Below are positions 35,149 to 45,700 of a stretch of 64,000 nt of DNA, piece by piece. Location of the stretch: NCBI GenBank assembly GCA_018287875.1, contig JAGVVL010000027.1, positions 992,001 through 1,056,000 on the forward strand, read 5' to 3'. Made by a program: the position numbers and the translations under genes. The notes below the pieces were generated by a model that searched no databases, was not told where the DNA came from, and was given only the letters and a program-made list of their open reading frames with translations. Every line of letters starts with the position of its first letter. Position 1 is the stretch's first letter. The DNA is from Nigrospora sphaerica. Taxonomy: Eukaryota; Ascomycota; Sordariomycetes; Amphisphaeriales; Apiosporaceae.

Positions 35149-35882
35149 TAAGGCGCAGTTACTGCAGGGCAATTAACAGGTCCGTTTTTTGTGCCACACA
35201 AATTCAGTGCCATCCCGCAGACCCAAATCCTGGCTCTTGTAGACGGCCTCTTTGCATGCCTGGATAGCGACGCGCGAGTACCCGGCAATAATCTCAGCCG
35301 TCTTCAGGGTTTCCTGCATGAGCTCATCGTAGCTGCTAAAGACGCGGGCGGCGAGGCCCCACCTCTCAGCATCAGCGCCGGAAAAGGACTTTCCGGTCAG
35401 GATGAGCTCCATGGCCTTGGACTTGCCGGTGGCACGGGTCAGGCGCTGGGAGCCACCTGCACCGGGGAGGATGCCCAGCTTGATCTCGGGCTGGCCGAAG
35501 TTGGCCTTTTCAGTGCAGTAGAGGATGTCGCACATCATGGCCAGCTCGCAACCGCCGCCCAGAGCGTGGCCCGATACGGCAGCGATGATGGGCTTCTTAA
35601 CGCGTGTCGTTAGTTCTGACCACGACTTGATGAAGGAGTCCCTGTATGCCTCGGCGAAAGTTAGGGGCGCCATTTCCTTGATGTCGGCGCCGGTGGCGAA
35701 AGCCTTCTCGGACCCCGTTAGAACGATGACTGAGACGCTATTGGAGCTGTTGTACTCCCCGAGCGCCTGATTGAGCTCCGTGATCAGGGGCGTACCGAGG
35801 GCGTTGAGGGCTTCGGGCCGGTTCAATGTCACTGTGGCGAGTGCGCGAGCGCATTATTAGCCTGAGACTCTTCCCGGTAGGG

Positions 35883-36002
35883 TGATGCGTGCCACCACGG
35901 GGGGGACAATAACCTAGTCTGCTAAACTGGATACCGTGGACAAACATAGGCTATTAAGAGCAGGATCTGTCAACTGGCAGGTCCCCTACCTTTTACGCAT
36001 CA
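35883..36002 (+). mobile_element. R3 short inverted-repeat element, copy 1
   Basis: A 120-bp element with perfect 8-bp ends TGATGCGT/ACGCATCA, near-identical to 41413-41533 and 45060-45180. It lies 50 bp from the hydratase exon, inside its former intron; no clear target duplication is seen here. Confidence 0.88.
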
Positions 36003-36061
36003 ATCAGCAATTACGCTACCGTTAAGGTATCCATCCACAAGGCTTTGTCGCTGCGTTGCAC

Positions 36062-36364
36062 CATATCGAACAGCTAGTGAAGGGATCGCCAAAGCAGTTT
36101 AAGGATCTCTTTCGCATAACAAAACCTGAATTCCAACTACTCCTTTAATGGTTTGAAGATAATGCTGGTTTTGCCAACATGAAATTTCAAATATCCGCGC
36201 AAAAACTATTTGTCATCCTATGCATGTGTGCCTATCCAGAGACACAAAGAAAAGCCTCCCACAATTTATTGCGTACGCATAGTTCAGCGCCGAGTACGTC
36301 AAATAGGGTGCTTGTCGCGATGCAAGCCCTTTTCCAAGCCTTCGTTAAGCAACCTAGTCCTTAA
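36062..36364 (+). pseudogene. PIF/Harbinger-like transposase N-terminal relic
   Basis: The frame reads HIEQLVKGSPKQFKDLF, then RITKPEFQLLL, a TAA stop (36146-36148), WFEDNAGF...ISAQKLFVILCMCA, and further on ALFQAFVKQPS to a second stop at 36362-36364. This is the helical N-terminal block that precedes the DDE_Tnp_4 domain in PIF-like fungal transposases. The catalytic domain is not present. Confidence 0.6.
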
Positions 36365-36372
36365 TATGCCTC

Positions 36373-36820
36373 CGCCAATATCGAACTGACGAGCGAGAAG
36401 CGATGAGGACTTTTGCGATTGTCTGGACGCTTGCGACTGCACAATTACCAAGGCTCACTTACCAGCAGGAGCCCAGGGCCTTTGGTATGGGCGTAAAATG
36501 AGTGCGCCTTTGCAGAACGTTTTCGCCGCAGTAAGTTTCAACACTCTCGTGTATGCTACCTAGCGCTGAAAGCTCGATATATGACAAAAGACTGCTGAGA
36601 AAAGCTCTCAGTCACTATTTTTGGCTACCGGAGGCTCGCTTTCATGTCATGGAAAAGCAGTGATATGGTGAGATTACTGCTTTGTAAGACTTGACATGCT
36701 CTATCTTGCAAGTCAGCCCATAGCCTAGAAAGTGAGTACGCTGAGCTCCACCTCGGCATGGTAGGTCAGACGCGAAAAGAGGTGACGTAGTGAAACTCAA
36801 GTTTCTTCTCCATTCCTGTC
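36373..36820. other. spacer with a diverged LINE 3' UTR trace
   Basis: About 36719-36785 (cctagaaagtgagtacgctgagc...) resembles the LINE 3' UTR near 18515-18570, but diverged. Nothing else is recognised. Confidence 0.4.
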
Positions 36821-36951
36821 GGCATACAGAGTCGTCCTATGTAGCACCTGTGATGCAGTGCATAAGGATTATGCATTGGTTGCACAAGGCAGGTGGTGGC
36901 AGCCGCAGATGTCTCAGATATAGGGTTGGGCATAACCTATGGCCTATGCGG
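36821..36951 (+). repeat. R6 repeat, uninterrupted copy (empty site for R4)
   Basis: About 130 bp similar to the reverse complement of 41036-41367. This copy lacks the R4 element, reading aGGTTGggcataac where the other copy carries R4 between two GGTTG duplicates. Confidence 0.85.
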
Positions 36952-38376
36952 TTGCTGTCTCGAGATAAAAGATATCTCAGTGAGCGACAATTTGATAGTG
37001 AGACTTACACTCTTTTACAATACACACACACACTCACTTCTATTCTCATGACATCTTTTCATACTAGTGACATCAGATTCACTCAGAAGCCCACACATCT
37101 TATTACGCAGGTTGGCGTGCTGCAGGGCAAGCGTGTCCAGGCGCTAGTTGAGCCAGCTCTGACGCGACGCGGCGTAGCAAGGGCTCCATAGATCTGCCAC
37201 ATAGCGTGTGACCAGTAGGGTTGGGGGGTACACGTACACTGGGGATGGATGGGATGGAAAGGTGGGCGGGCAAAACAAGACAAGTAGACGGTTGATTCAG
37301 TCGGCCCAGCCAACCTTCCCCTCTTTAGCTCCCACGCTTCTACGGTTCCCTCAGGAGGTAGGAGACGGAGTCCAGCATAACTCTCCGGGTCCCGCTTTGT
37401 ATCCACATAAAGTGGAAGCCGTGCTATCGCCTTAGAGGTTGGGCCCCATATATTTAATGGGTACCGCCACGCCAGTTAAATTGAGCCTAGCATACCCGGG
37501 CTGAAGCCTAGCAGAAGGTGCGGACTGTATATTCTTAAGCATTCATCGAACGAAAAAATATGTTAGTAACCAGGCTAAGGAGTTATGTATACCTTTCCAG
37601 TGCTCGGCGACCAAAGTTTAGGGATCTCCTGGAGGAGGGAAGTAGAGGCTGTAAGCAGGACGCTTCAACTGCTAGTAGGAGTCGTAGCGGGTAGCTTTAT
37701 CCTTTCGTTCTATGGGAAAGAGTATCTCGCGGCGCATTAGCCGGGAGTAGTTACGTAGTCCCATAGTGGCTCTGTATTCCTACAATCGACTCAGCTTCCC
37801 CTTCTGGATTTCCTGGTACTAAGCACTGAAGGGAAAACTGGATAAAGGATATAAGGGGGTAACAGGATTGGCACAACGGGTTCGAATCGACCCTTCATGC
37901 CGTAGGTACTTGATGCAAGAAAAGGTAGGGGACAGGGTGTTTGCCAATTTCTACTCTCAATAGCCGCTAAGGTCCACTTTTTCCCGTGTACTGGACCGGA
38001 CTGTCTATCCCTCCCGTAGTGGCACTCATCAGTATTATTTCTTGCGGTTCGCTAATAGCGCATCCCATGGCTAGTTGGCGTTAAAGGAGGGGCCACTAGT
38101 ACAACCCTTGCACAAATTTGTGGCGCACTTCCGGCCGTGATTTATGCCGTCAGTAGCTTAGCATAATTATTGAGGGTCTACCCCTGTTTTTACAGGCGAC
38201 GTGGAGTTGAAGAACCGCCCCGGAGAATTTAAATTAACAAAAAGGCCGTCCCATTCAGATAAATATGCACGAGCTACTAAACAAAGAATGCAAAAGGTAG
38301 TAGGTCATTATCAAATTACAACATTTGTTACCATAAAACAACAGCGTGGCCTGACATAACGAAAAATACCCTCACC
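36952..38376. other. AT-rich spacer upstream of the P450 gene
   Basis: No supportable gene; a CA-rich run occurs at 37021-37035. The last few hundred bases probably hold the P450 promoter. Confidence 0.4.
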
Positions 38377-40289
38377 ATGAGCATACCAATTCCAGCTTCG
38401 CCCGCCCACGAGGCAGGAATACTTCACCATGTCATAAGTGGCATGCACATGCTGACGCTCGCTCATGCGGGGTCGGCGCTCTTAGCAGGCATCGGCTTAG
38501 TAAGTTCACACAGATAGCTTCAGAAAAGGCGAAGGATGGCCAGGAAGCCGCACGAACATCACTAACACCGGCGACCCCAATGGCAGGTTGCCGCCTGTTT
38601 AGTTCTGTCTTGTCTGTATAATCTCTTTCTACACCCCCTACGACATTTTCCCGGCCCCAAGCTTGCGGCCATGACGCGCATCCCCCTTACGATGAGCAAC
38701 TTGTCTGGCCGCCACCCTCACAACCTGCTCGTCCTCCATGAGAAGTACGGCGCCATTGTACGCACCGGGCCGGACGCCGTCTCGATCCAGCATCCCGAGG
38801 CATACTCCGAGACACGCGGATTCCGTAAGGAACTTCCCAAAGACCCTATTGCCGTCCGCTCCATCAAGGACAACCTCGTTGGGGCGGATAAGCCCGAACA
38901 CGCCCGCTACCGGCGTATTCTGTCGCATGGATTCTCGGCCTCCGTTATGCAAGAGCAGGAGCCGTTAATTAAATCTTACGTCGATAAGCTAATGGCGCAG
39001 CTCCGTGCACGTTGCGAGGGTGGTAAGCGACCCTTAGATATGGCTAAGTGGTTTAACTTTACTACCTTTGATGTTATTGGCGACTTAAGCTTTGGCGAGC
39101 CCTTCGGCTGTCTCGACAATGAGGACTACCATCCCTGGGTCGCCCTAATCGTCCAAAGCACTCAAGACCTCACGTACACGGCTCAGCTCGCTTATTGGAA
39201 ACACCTTGAACCCTTACTACGCCACTACGTCATGCCTAAGGGCCTCGCAGATAAGTGGGCCACTCACGCCAAGTTATCTGAGGAAAAGGTCAAAAAACGA
39301 CTGGCCTCGGGCGTGAATCGACCGGACTTCATCCAAAAGATGGTCGAGGGCAGCGCCAAAGGATCCGACGTGAGTCTCTTCGACCACAATCCCCGATTCT
39401 CCCTAATAATGGCGGTGGACAGTATGCTGACATGGGACAATCGGCCACATAGGGTATGAACCACCGCGAGCTCGTCAGCCACGCGCAGGCACTTATTATA
39501 GCGGGCTCCGAGACGACTGCAACGGCGCTGACGTCGGCGACGTACCTATTGGCTACATACCCGGACACACTAGCGTGCTTGAGCGCCGAGATCCGCAGCG
39601 CCTTTGCTGCTGAGGACGACATCACTATGACTAGCGCCCAGCGGCTGCCCTACCTCCAGGCTGTCATTGACGAGACCCTACGCTACTTGCCATCGACGCC
39701 CCAGGGCTTAGCCCGCACCGTCCGCGACCAGCCCGCCGAGGTTTGCGGCCAGTCCATCCCCGTTGGGGTACGTGTTACCTACATCTTATATATAAGAAAG
39801 GCAAAAGAGAGAATCATCGCTAACCAGTCACAATAAAATAAACAGACTTTAGTTGAAACCGCTCAATATGCAATCCACCGCGACCATAAGCTCTTTTACC
39901 AAGCCGACAAATTTATACCTGAGCGCTGGTTAAAGACCGAGCCGAAATTCGCTAATGACCGGCTTGACTCGGTTCACCCCTTTTCTGTTGGACCTCGGGC
40001 TTGTATTGGGCGCAAGTTAGTTTTCTCTACCCCTCCCTCCATTCTGAGCCTTAATAGGGGAACGAGAAGTAAAAAAAACTGACATATATATGTTCCTAGT
40101 CTCGCGCTCGCCGAGTTGCGAATCATTCTGGCCCGTTTCATTTGGAACTTTGACATTCGTATTGATGACTCTAGCCGCTCCTTCGAGAGCGAATCGCGCG
40201 TCTACCTCCTTTGGCAGCGTCCCGCGATGAATTTGTACCTTACGCCACGCATGGTTAAGGCTGAAGAGCCACAACGGATGTCTGCTTAA
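38377..40289 (+). CDS. cytochrome P450 monooxygenase, intact five-exon gene
   Basis: Exons 38377-38499, 38587-39369, 39453-39767, 39846-40015 and 40100-40289 join in phase to 526 aa. The start is ATG in cccTCACCATGa context. An N-terminal membrane helix spans the first junction (GSALLAGIGL|VAACLVLSCLYNL) and is followed by the proline-rich hinge HPLRHFPGPKL. The I-helix oxygen-binding motif is AGSETT, the K-helix ExxR is ETLR, and FIPERW is the PERF-like segment. The heme loop is FSVGPRACIG with the thiolate Cys. This pattern is typical of fungal secondary-metabolism or xenobiotic P450s bound to the ER; the substrate is unknown. All essential motifs are intact although the gene is surrounded by mobile elements. 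No clustered synthase is visible in the window. Confidence 0.92.
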
Positions 40290-40861
40290 GAGGGAGAGCA
40301 TGTTAGGGAGCTTAGGTTGTGGGTAGGCACAGGAACGGACGGCACGATCTTTAAGGATCCGAAAGATCATGGAGCACACGTCAGATATATGGTAAAGGTG
40401 TGGCAATATGAGGCTATTCTCAAGTCCTGAGTACGCGAACTAGGTCACGTGAGGAGATACAGGGACTGGCTGCAGGGCCTATGGAGCATGTGGGGAGTCT
40501 TCCCTTAACCCTAACCCAAACCCTAACCTCTAGATTACTAAGTGTAAGATTAAGTTGTCCTTCGCTATAGTTGAAACTAAGACTATCGGGCATGACATGA
40601 TTTTAAGATTGCCCTTCATTTAAGTTAGGTGACCACCATTTGCCCCCCCCCCAACATTTGGCCCCCCCTACATTGGTCGTACGAAAATCAACCTTACTAC
40701 TTCAACCGATTACGTACTCCTAATTTATACTAAATAGGATACAAGAACCAGCCTCACTTAGGCTTTCGCTATCGCTCTCTTCATCTAGACCACTTTTAGC
40801 TTCTCCGACTGCTAATTGAGCCCGGTGGATATCTTCAATATTCGCGAACTTCGAATTAAGG
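40290..40861. other. spacer with an interstitial telomere-like tract
   Basis: No gene. AT-rich except for C runs near 40645-40670. Confidence 0.45.
40505..40528. repeat. interstitial telomere-like repeats (CCCTAA-type)
   Basis: ttaaccctaacccaaaccctaacc contains three to four units of the fungal telomeric hexamer, one of them altered, inside the transposon block. Confidence 0.8.
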
Positions 40862-41027
40862 TGATGAGGTGAAGCATGGGGTCAAAGTGATGTGTAGAAG
40901 AAGGCGTGCCTCACTGCCAGGACTGGCAGCGAGGGGCAGCAGATATATTGTTCTATCTGCCAAATTAGGCCTAGTCCACCACGCAGGACCCTTCCAGTTC
41001 TGGATCCAGGATGCCATCAACGCATCA
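40862..41027 (-). mobile_element. R2 short inverted-repeat element, copy 1
   Basis: 166 bp with ends TGATGAGG and ACGCATCA; related to 41906-42092 and 49555-49741 in opposite orientation. The second end matches the R3 terminus. Confidence 0.75.
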
Positions 41028-41035
41028 ATGTGGCA

Positions 41036-41367
41036 GAAATAGGTTATGCTCAACCTGTGACGGCGCTGGCAACTGTACACTGATGGAACAGGTGGTGGAC
41101 ACTGGCAGAAGGGAGGGCCTGTGCGTCTCAGGGTACTTAGATACCTTGAGACCGCCGGAGCCATCGTGTGTTTTCCTTCTTTTCTTCCTCACGTTGCTAT
41201 CCTCAGTCAATCTACGATCAGTTGTCGAGTTATCCAACTGCGTGCCATGACACAACCCTATCTCTGAGACACCCGCGGCTGCCACCACCTGCTTTATGCA
41301 ACCAATGCACAATCCTTAAGCACTGCATCGCAGGTGCTACATAGGATAACTCTGTGTGCCGACACTA
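41036..41367 (-). repeat. R6 repeat, copy interrupted by R4
   Basis: Reverse complement of 36821-36951, split by the R4 element at 41056-41252. Confidence 0.85.
41051..41257 (+). mobile_element. R4 MITE, copy 2, with CAACC target duplication
   Basis: Element 41056-41252 (197 bp), ends TGTGACGG and CCATGACA, with CAACC at 41051-41055 and 41253-41257. The R6 copy at 36821-36951 shows the empty site with a single GGTTG, proving the insertion and its 5-bp duplication. Confidence 0.96.
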
Positions 41368-41412
41368 CGATCGAGGGCGTCGCTAGAACCGGACCTGGAA
41401 GCGGAACGTCAC

Positions 41413-41533
41413 TGATGCGTAAAAGGTAGGGGACCTGCCAGTTGACAGATCCTGCTCTTAATAGCCTATGTATGTCCACGGTATCCAGTTTAGCAGGCTA
41501 GGTTATTGTCCCCCCCCGTGGTGGCACGCATCA
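41413..41533 (-). mobile_element. R3 element, copy 2
   Basis: 121 bp with ends TGATGCGT/ACGCATCA, reverse complement of copies at 35883 and 45060. Confidence 0.9.
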
Positions 41534-41905
41534 TCGAGTCATTTAAAAACCATCCATTTAAGGAAGAAGGCTAGAACTACAAATACGAGGTCGTCATTAC
41601 TGACTCGACTGGGCCGAAATAAACAACACACTTGTTCTTAATTAAAAGTTGAAGCGGTGTAGCGATAATGGAATGGAAAGTCATTCGCCGCATTGAAGAT
41701 TTCTACATACCAGCTCCAAATGAATCTTGCAATGAGGAGTGCCGCATTTAAAATACTATAGATTTATATATCTAAATCAAGTACCGCTAACAAAAAGGAA
41801 TCTCCTCTTTAGAGAACCCTTCTTATATAAACAAACAGGAGAAGTCATAGTATGTGAGTCGGTCGTAGCCGCTTATAGCACTCACACTTAGTATTTGACT
41901 GTTAG
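41534..41905. other. AT-rich spacer
   Basis: No gene or further repeat recognised. Confidence 0.4.
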
Positions 41906-42092
41906 TGAGGCGTAGAGCGCATCCTAAGTCCAGAACTAGAGGTGCAAGATCCTTATTTAGAGAACTCCTACGTGGTAGACTAGGCCAAATTCGTCAGATA
42001 GAGCAATATATCTGCTGCCTCTCACTGCTAGTCCTGACAGTGAGGCACGCCTTCTTTTACACATCATTTTAACCCTTCGTTTCACCCCATCA
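41906..42092 (+). mobile_element. R2 element, copy 2 (decayed)
   Basis: 187 bp, ends TGAGGCGT and CCCATCA; clearly similar to 49555-49741 but with many C-to-T-like differences. Confidence 0.75.
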
Positions 42093-42472
42093 CTTAGCTA
42101 TTAACTAGCTAATGTTAGCTAGCTGACATTAGCTAGCTGATACACATAAGATAAACTAGAATGATTTACATAGGACATGAGTTGCGTAATTTAAATCTAT
42201 ATAGGGCCAAGCTTTATCGATTTAAATAGAGTGATGAATCGATGACTAGAGTAGTAGGACCACCCTGACAAGGATAACGCACCTCAATATCTGGCTACCT
42301 ACCTTCGCCACGCATCAGGCACCATTAGGCGTATAATAGAAAACAGAAACTTGGATTTCTATAAAGTGGACAGTGATTTCATTGTCTTTTTTTTTCTCTT
42401 TGCAGTACATCTGGAACACATTTACTAAAGCTTTACTGCAATAACCAACACCACCACAAAAATCACGACAAG
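42093..42472. other. spacer / upstream region of a split secreted-protein gene
   Basis: AT-rich, with GCTAGC-type palindromic repeats near 42105-42140; no gene. Confidence 0.4.
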
Positions 42473-42592
42473 ATGGTCCGCCTCGCTGCCTTCGCTGTTA
42501 TCGCTACTGTAATTAGCAGCGCCACTGCTCTTAACATTGGTACAAGGCTTTGCCAGTGCCTTTACCAGGACGGCTCCCACTGCTGTGTTCTT
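42473..42592 (+). pseudogene. first exon of a small secreted Cys-rich protein, intron occupied by LINE copy 3
   Basis: An ATG (caagATGg) opens 40 codons with a clear signal peptide (MVRLAAFAVIATVISSATA), then a Cys-rich start (LCQCLYQDGSHCCVL). The exon ends exactly at a GTAAGT donor in phase 0. Seventeen bases into the intron the tail of LINE copy 3 begins, in the opposite orientation. The next exon should lie beyond the LINE's 5' end, near or after 48.5 kb; I could not identify it with confidence. If splicing across the 6-kb insertion fails, the gene is dead. Confidence 0.65.
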
Positions 42593-42799
42593 GTAAGTTC
42601 CACTCACCAATTATTATTATTATTGTTCTTACACCTAGCGACCTATCTAGGCCATGAGGACCCCCTGCGCATCTTAGCCTAGGAAAACCGTTCCGGGCTG
42701 ACGTCCGGCCGGGTGAAAAACCTAGGTTCCGCTGCGTCGCACCGCCTCTCTCTGCTCTTTGACCTGCCATACCGAGATCGGGCTCAGCGTGCCCGCTTC

Positions 42800-45700
42800 C
42801 TAGCTGATAAGCTGATTTGCCAGCTGGAACAGGCCTAGCCTGCCCGAACGGAGTAGCCATCTCGCTATAATCCCTGCTTTTCCTGGGGTGTCGAGCATCC
42901 TATCCGTGTCTATCGGTCCTCCTAGAGCTTGGACGAGATGCTCTCGTCTTTCTCTTTTCCGTGGGCAGAAAACGAGGATATGCCGGATGGTCTCTCTGCC
43001 CTGACCGCAGTCGCACCAGGGGCTGTCGAAGCCTGGAACCCTACGCTTAAAAAGGAAGTCTCGCAGCCCAATCTTGCCAGTCCTCGCTTGGACGAGGATC
43101 GAGCTCTCCGCCTTGTGGAGTCCCTTGTGGAGCTTGAGGACGTGCTTGTCTGGCGGCATTTTGGTTGCTGCCGGGGCTCGTGCTGTTCAATTTTGCTGCG
43201 TTTTTTGCCATCTCTGGAGCCAGTCTCTCTCCTCGGCCTTGCTTGCCGAGTCTCCCGCTAGCCATTCGTCTAGCCACTTCTTGCGGTCGGGGACTTCCGG
43301 ACCTTTTAGTCTGCGCCGTCGAGTCGGCCTTGTTAGGATCCATCTAGCTGCCTTGTCGCATCTTGCTTGGATAAGTGACGCGATGCGCGGTTGTTGGAGC
43401 CTCTCTTCCGATGCCGCTACCCTTCTGTTGAGCCACGTGTCCAAGGGGGACACGTAAGCTTCCGTTTCTAGTACTGCGGTAGCCGTGGCTTTGAAAGCTC
43501 CTGTGACCTTGCGGAGGCACTCTATCTGGACGTCGTTGAGTGCCTTGGCTCTATTTTTCGAGACCTGGCGGTGCCATTCTGAAGCTCCATAGCCTATCGC
43601 AGACCGTACGACGGCTGTATAGACTTGGCGGGCTCGCTGAAGAGACGCGCCCCATGTCGAGCCGGCTATCCGGTCTAAAGCGTAGACCTGCGTCGCCATC
43701 TTCTTCAATATCGACTGGATAAGGACGTCACAGCGGAGACGTCTATCCACCTGGATGCCAAGGACGCGGCAGGAGTCTTCTGGTTCGATTTCGTGGCCTT
43801 CTAGAGCTATCTTCGTATCCGGGCCTTTCCGTTTTCGGGAGAGGTGGACTAGGTGGTATTTTTTAACTGCGAAGGTCATGCCGTGACTGATTGCCCATTC
43901 TTTACAGACCTTATGAGCGGCTTCTAGCCGCTCGCAGGTCTGCTCTGGGTCTAAGCCGAAGCCCACGAGGTTCGTGTCATCTGCGAAGGCTATAGTAGCT
44001 ATCCCTGGTACGGCTCTTAGAGCCCTGTAGAGGCCGGCTGTGTAGAGGCAGAAGAGGATAGGCGATAGGGGTGAGCCCTGCGGGACGCCTGCCGGGACTG
44101 GGATCTCGTCTGATTCCTGGCCGTCGGAGAATAGCGTGGTGGACCGGTTAGATAGGAAGCTTCGGATCCAGCTGATAGTCCATATAAGGACCCTCAGCGC
44201 TCGCAGGTTAGCAAGGAGCCTTCCATGGTCGACGGAGTCGAAAGCGCCTGAGATGTCTAGCGATAGAAAGGTTGCTGCGCCTCCATGCTTCCAGGCTGTA
44301 CGGACCAGGTCCGTTAGCAGCCGTAGGGCCGTTTCCGTAGAGCGGCCCTTTCGGTTGCCCATCTGTTCGTCTGGGAGCAGCCCGTTCTCCTCGGCGAAGC
44401 TAGCTAGCCGCTGCGCTAGCAGGCTCTCGATCGCCTTCCCTATGGTGTTGAGCAAGGCGATAGGTCTCCATCCGCTAGCTTGGTGGTATTCGTTTGGCTG
44501 TTTTCCTGGTTTCCGGAGGATAACGGTCACTGCTTTACGGAACGCTGTTGGATAGTATCCTATACGCCAGCATGCTTCCGTTAGGGAGGCTAAGGCCTGG
44601 AAGAGGGGCTTTCCTAGGCGTTTAAGGAATCCGTTCGGAAGCTGGTCTGGTCCAGGCGCCTTCCACTGGCCTGCCTTAGTGAGAAGGTCTTGGACTTGTT
44701 CTGCTGTCACCTTGTCGTCCATATCGAGAGGCGCTGCTAGCCGGTTTGTTATTCGGAAGCCATTCGGCCTAGCCTTAGGGAGAGGGTAAAATCTCTCGCG
44801 GAAGGCCTCTGTTTTCTCTTTGTGAGTCGTTGCTTCGCCACGCGGTGTGTGAAGAACAGGGACTGCTGGGGGTAACGGCGGCGCCGCTCCTTCTGTTCTA
44901 GCCCATCTCGCGATATTCCAGACGCCAGCTGGCTGGCTAGAGGCCTCGTGGAGCATATGCCTCCAGGTTGCCGTCTTTGCTTCGCGGATTGCTTTCTTTT
45001 TGGGGAGGGATGACTGCCGGAGGGTCCGCCAGGCTGCGTCCGTACGGTCGGAAAGCCATTGATGCGTGCCACCACGGGGGGGGACAATAACCTAGTCTGC
45101 TAAACTGGATACCGTGGACATACATAGGCTATTAAGAGCAGGATCTGTCAACTGGCAGGTCCCCTACCTTTTACGCATCAGCCATGTTCGCTGGGCTCGT
45201 CTCTCCTCCTCTATGGCTCTTTTCGTGTCGTGGTTCCACCAAGCCTTGCCTTTTCCCTTAGAGTGGCGGAGGGGGGCAACTAGGTCGGCTATCCGAGTTA
45301 GCTCCTTAGTTAACATCTCGGTGTAGCTATCGACTTCTTCTGGTGTCTCGATTTGCCCTGGCTGTGGTAGGTGTGCCGCCTCTGCCTTCGCTTGGTCATA
45401 GTTAGCTGTTTTCCAGCTGCGTCGTGGTCTGTCTTGGCGGTCTATATGAGGTCCAGCCACGCGTATCACCTGAGGGAGGTGATCGGATCCTGCGTACGGT
45501 GCGTATCCGTCATAGGCGACCCGGAGATCGTCCGTGGCCCAGGCTAGGTCGATTGTAGAGTCCATGCACCCTCTTCGAGTCCATGTCGGTGTTCCAGGGG
45601 GGGTGATCAGCTGGAGTCTCCAGTGTTCTGCTAGCTGAAGCAGCTTGTTAGCTGCATTATGGGGTCGGACGTTGTATCCTCCCCAGACGGGGTGGTGGAC

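Larger units (their letters stand above)
32870..35198 (+). mobile_element. TRIM: miniature LTR element (59-bp LTRs) interrupted by a Fot1-like element
   Basis: The left LTR is 32870-32928 (TGTCCCATATAAGG...GTGCCACA). The right LTR is 33205-33215 plus 35151-35198, interrupted by the Fot element. Both are 59 bp with TG...CA ends. The 5-bp duplication CAAAT abuts the outside (32865-32869 and 35199-35203). A purine run (atctgggggg) precedes the right LTR, like a polypurine tract. Without the Fot insertion the element is 394 bp, with a 276-bp non-coding interior that includes a B-box-like gagttcagatcc. It must depend on another retrotransposon's proteins. The primer-binding site is not obvious. 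Confidence 0.88.
32767..35831 (-). pseudogene. mitochondrial-type enoyl-CoA hydratase gene split by a nested transposon
   Basis: Two coding parts flank an insertion: 35831 down to 35199 and 32869 down to 32767. They join exactly through the 5-bp target duplication to read GTEF|ERRVFHSLFG, as in intact hydratases. The first part has the crotonase motifs: TLNRPEALNAL, GSEKAFATGADI, the oxyanion-hole and catalytic Glu region GHALGGGCELAM, and FGQPEIKLGILPGAGG. The second part ends KKKAEWTHQ. The intact enzyme hydrates short enoyl-CoAs in fatty-acid beta-oxidation. An acceptor site at about 35832 shows that an upstream exon once existed; it is not found beyond the R3 element at 35883, so the targeting N-terminus is gone. 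The surviving coding parts show no stop, so the break is recent. Confidence 0.93.

Noticed and set aside
40505..40528. true chromosome end
   Set aside because: Only three to four telomere-like units and genes continue on both sides, so it is interstitial.
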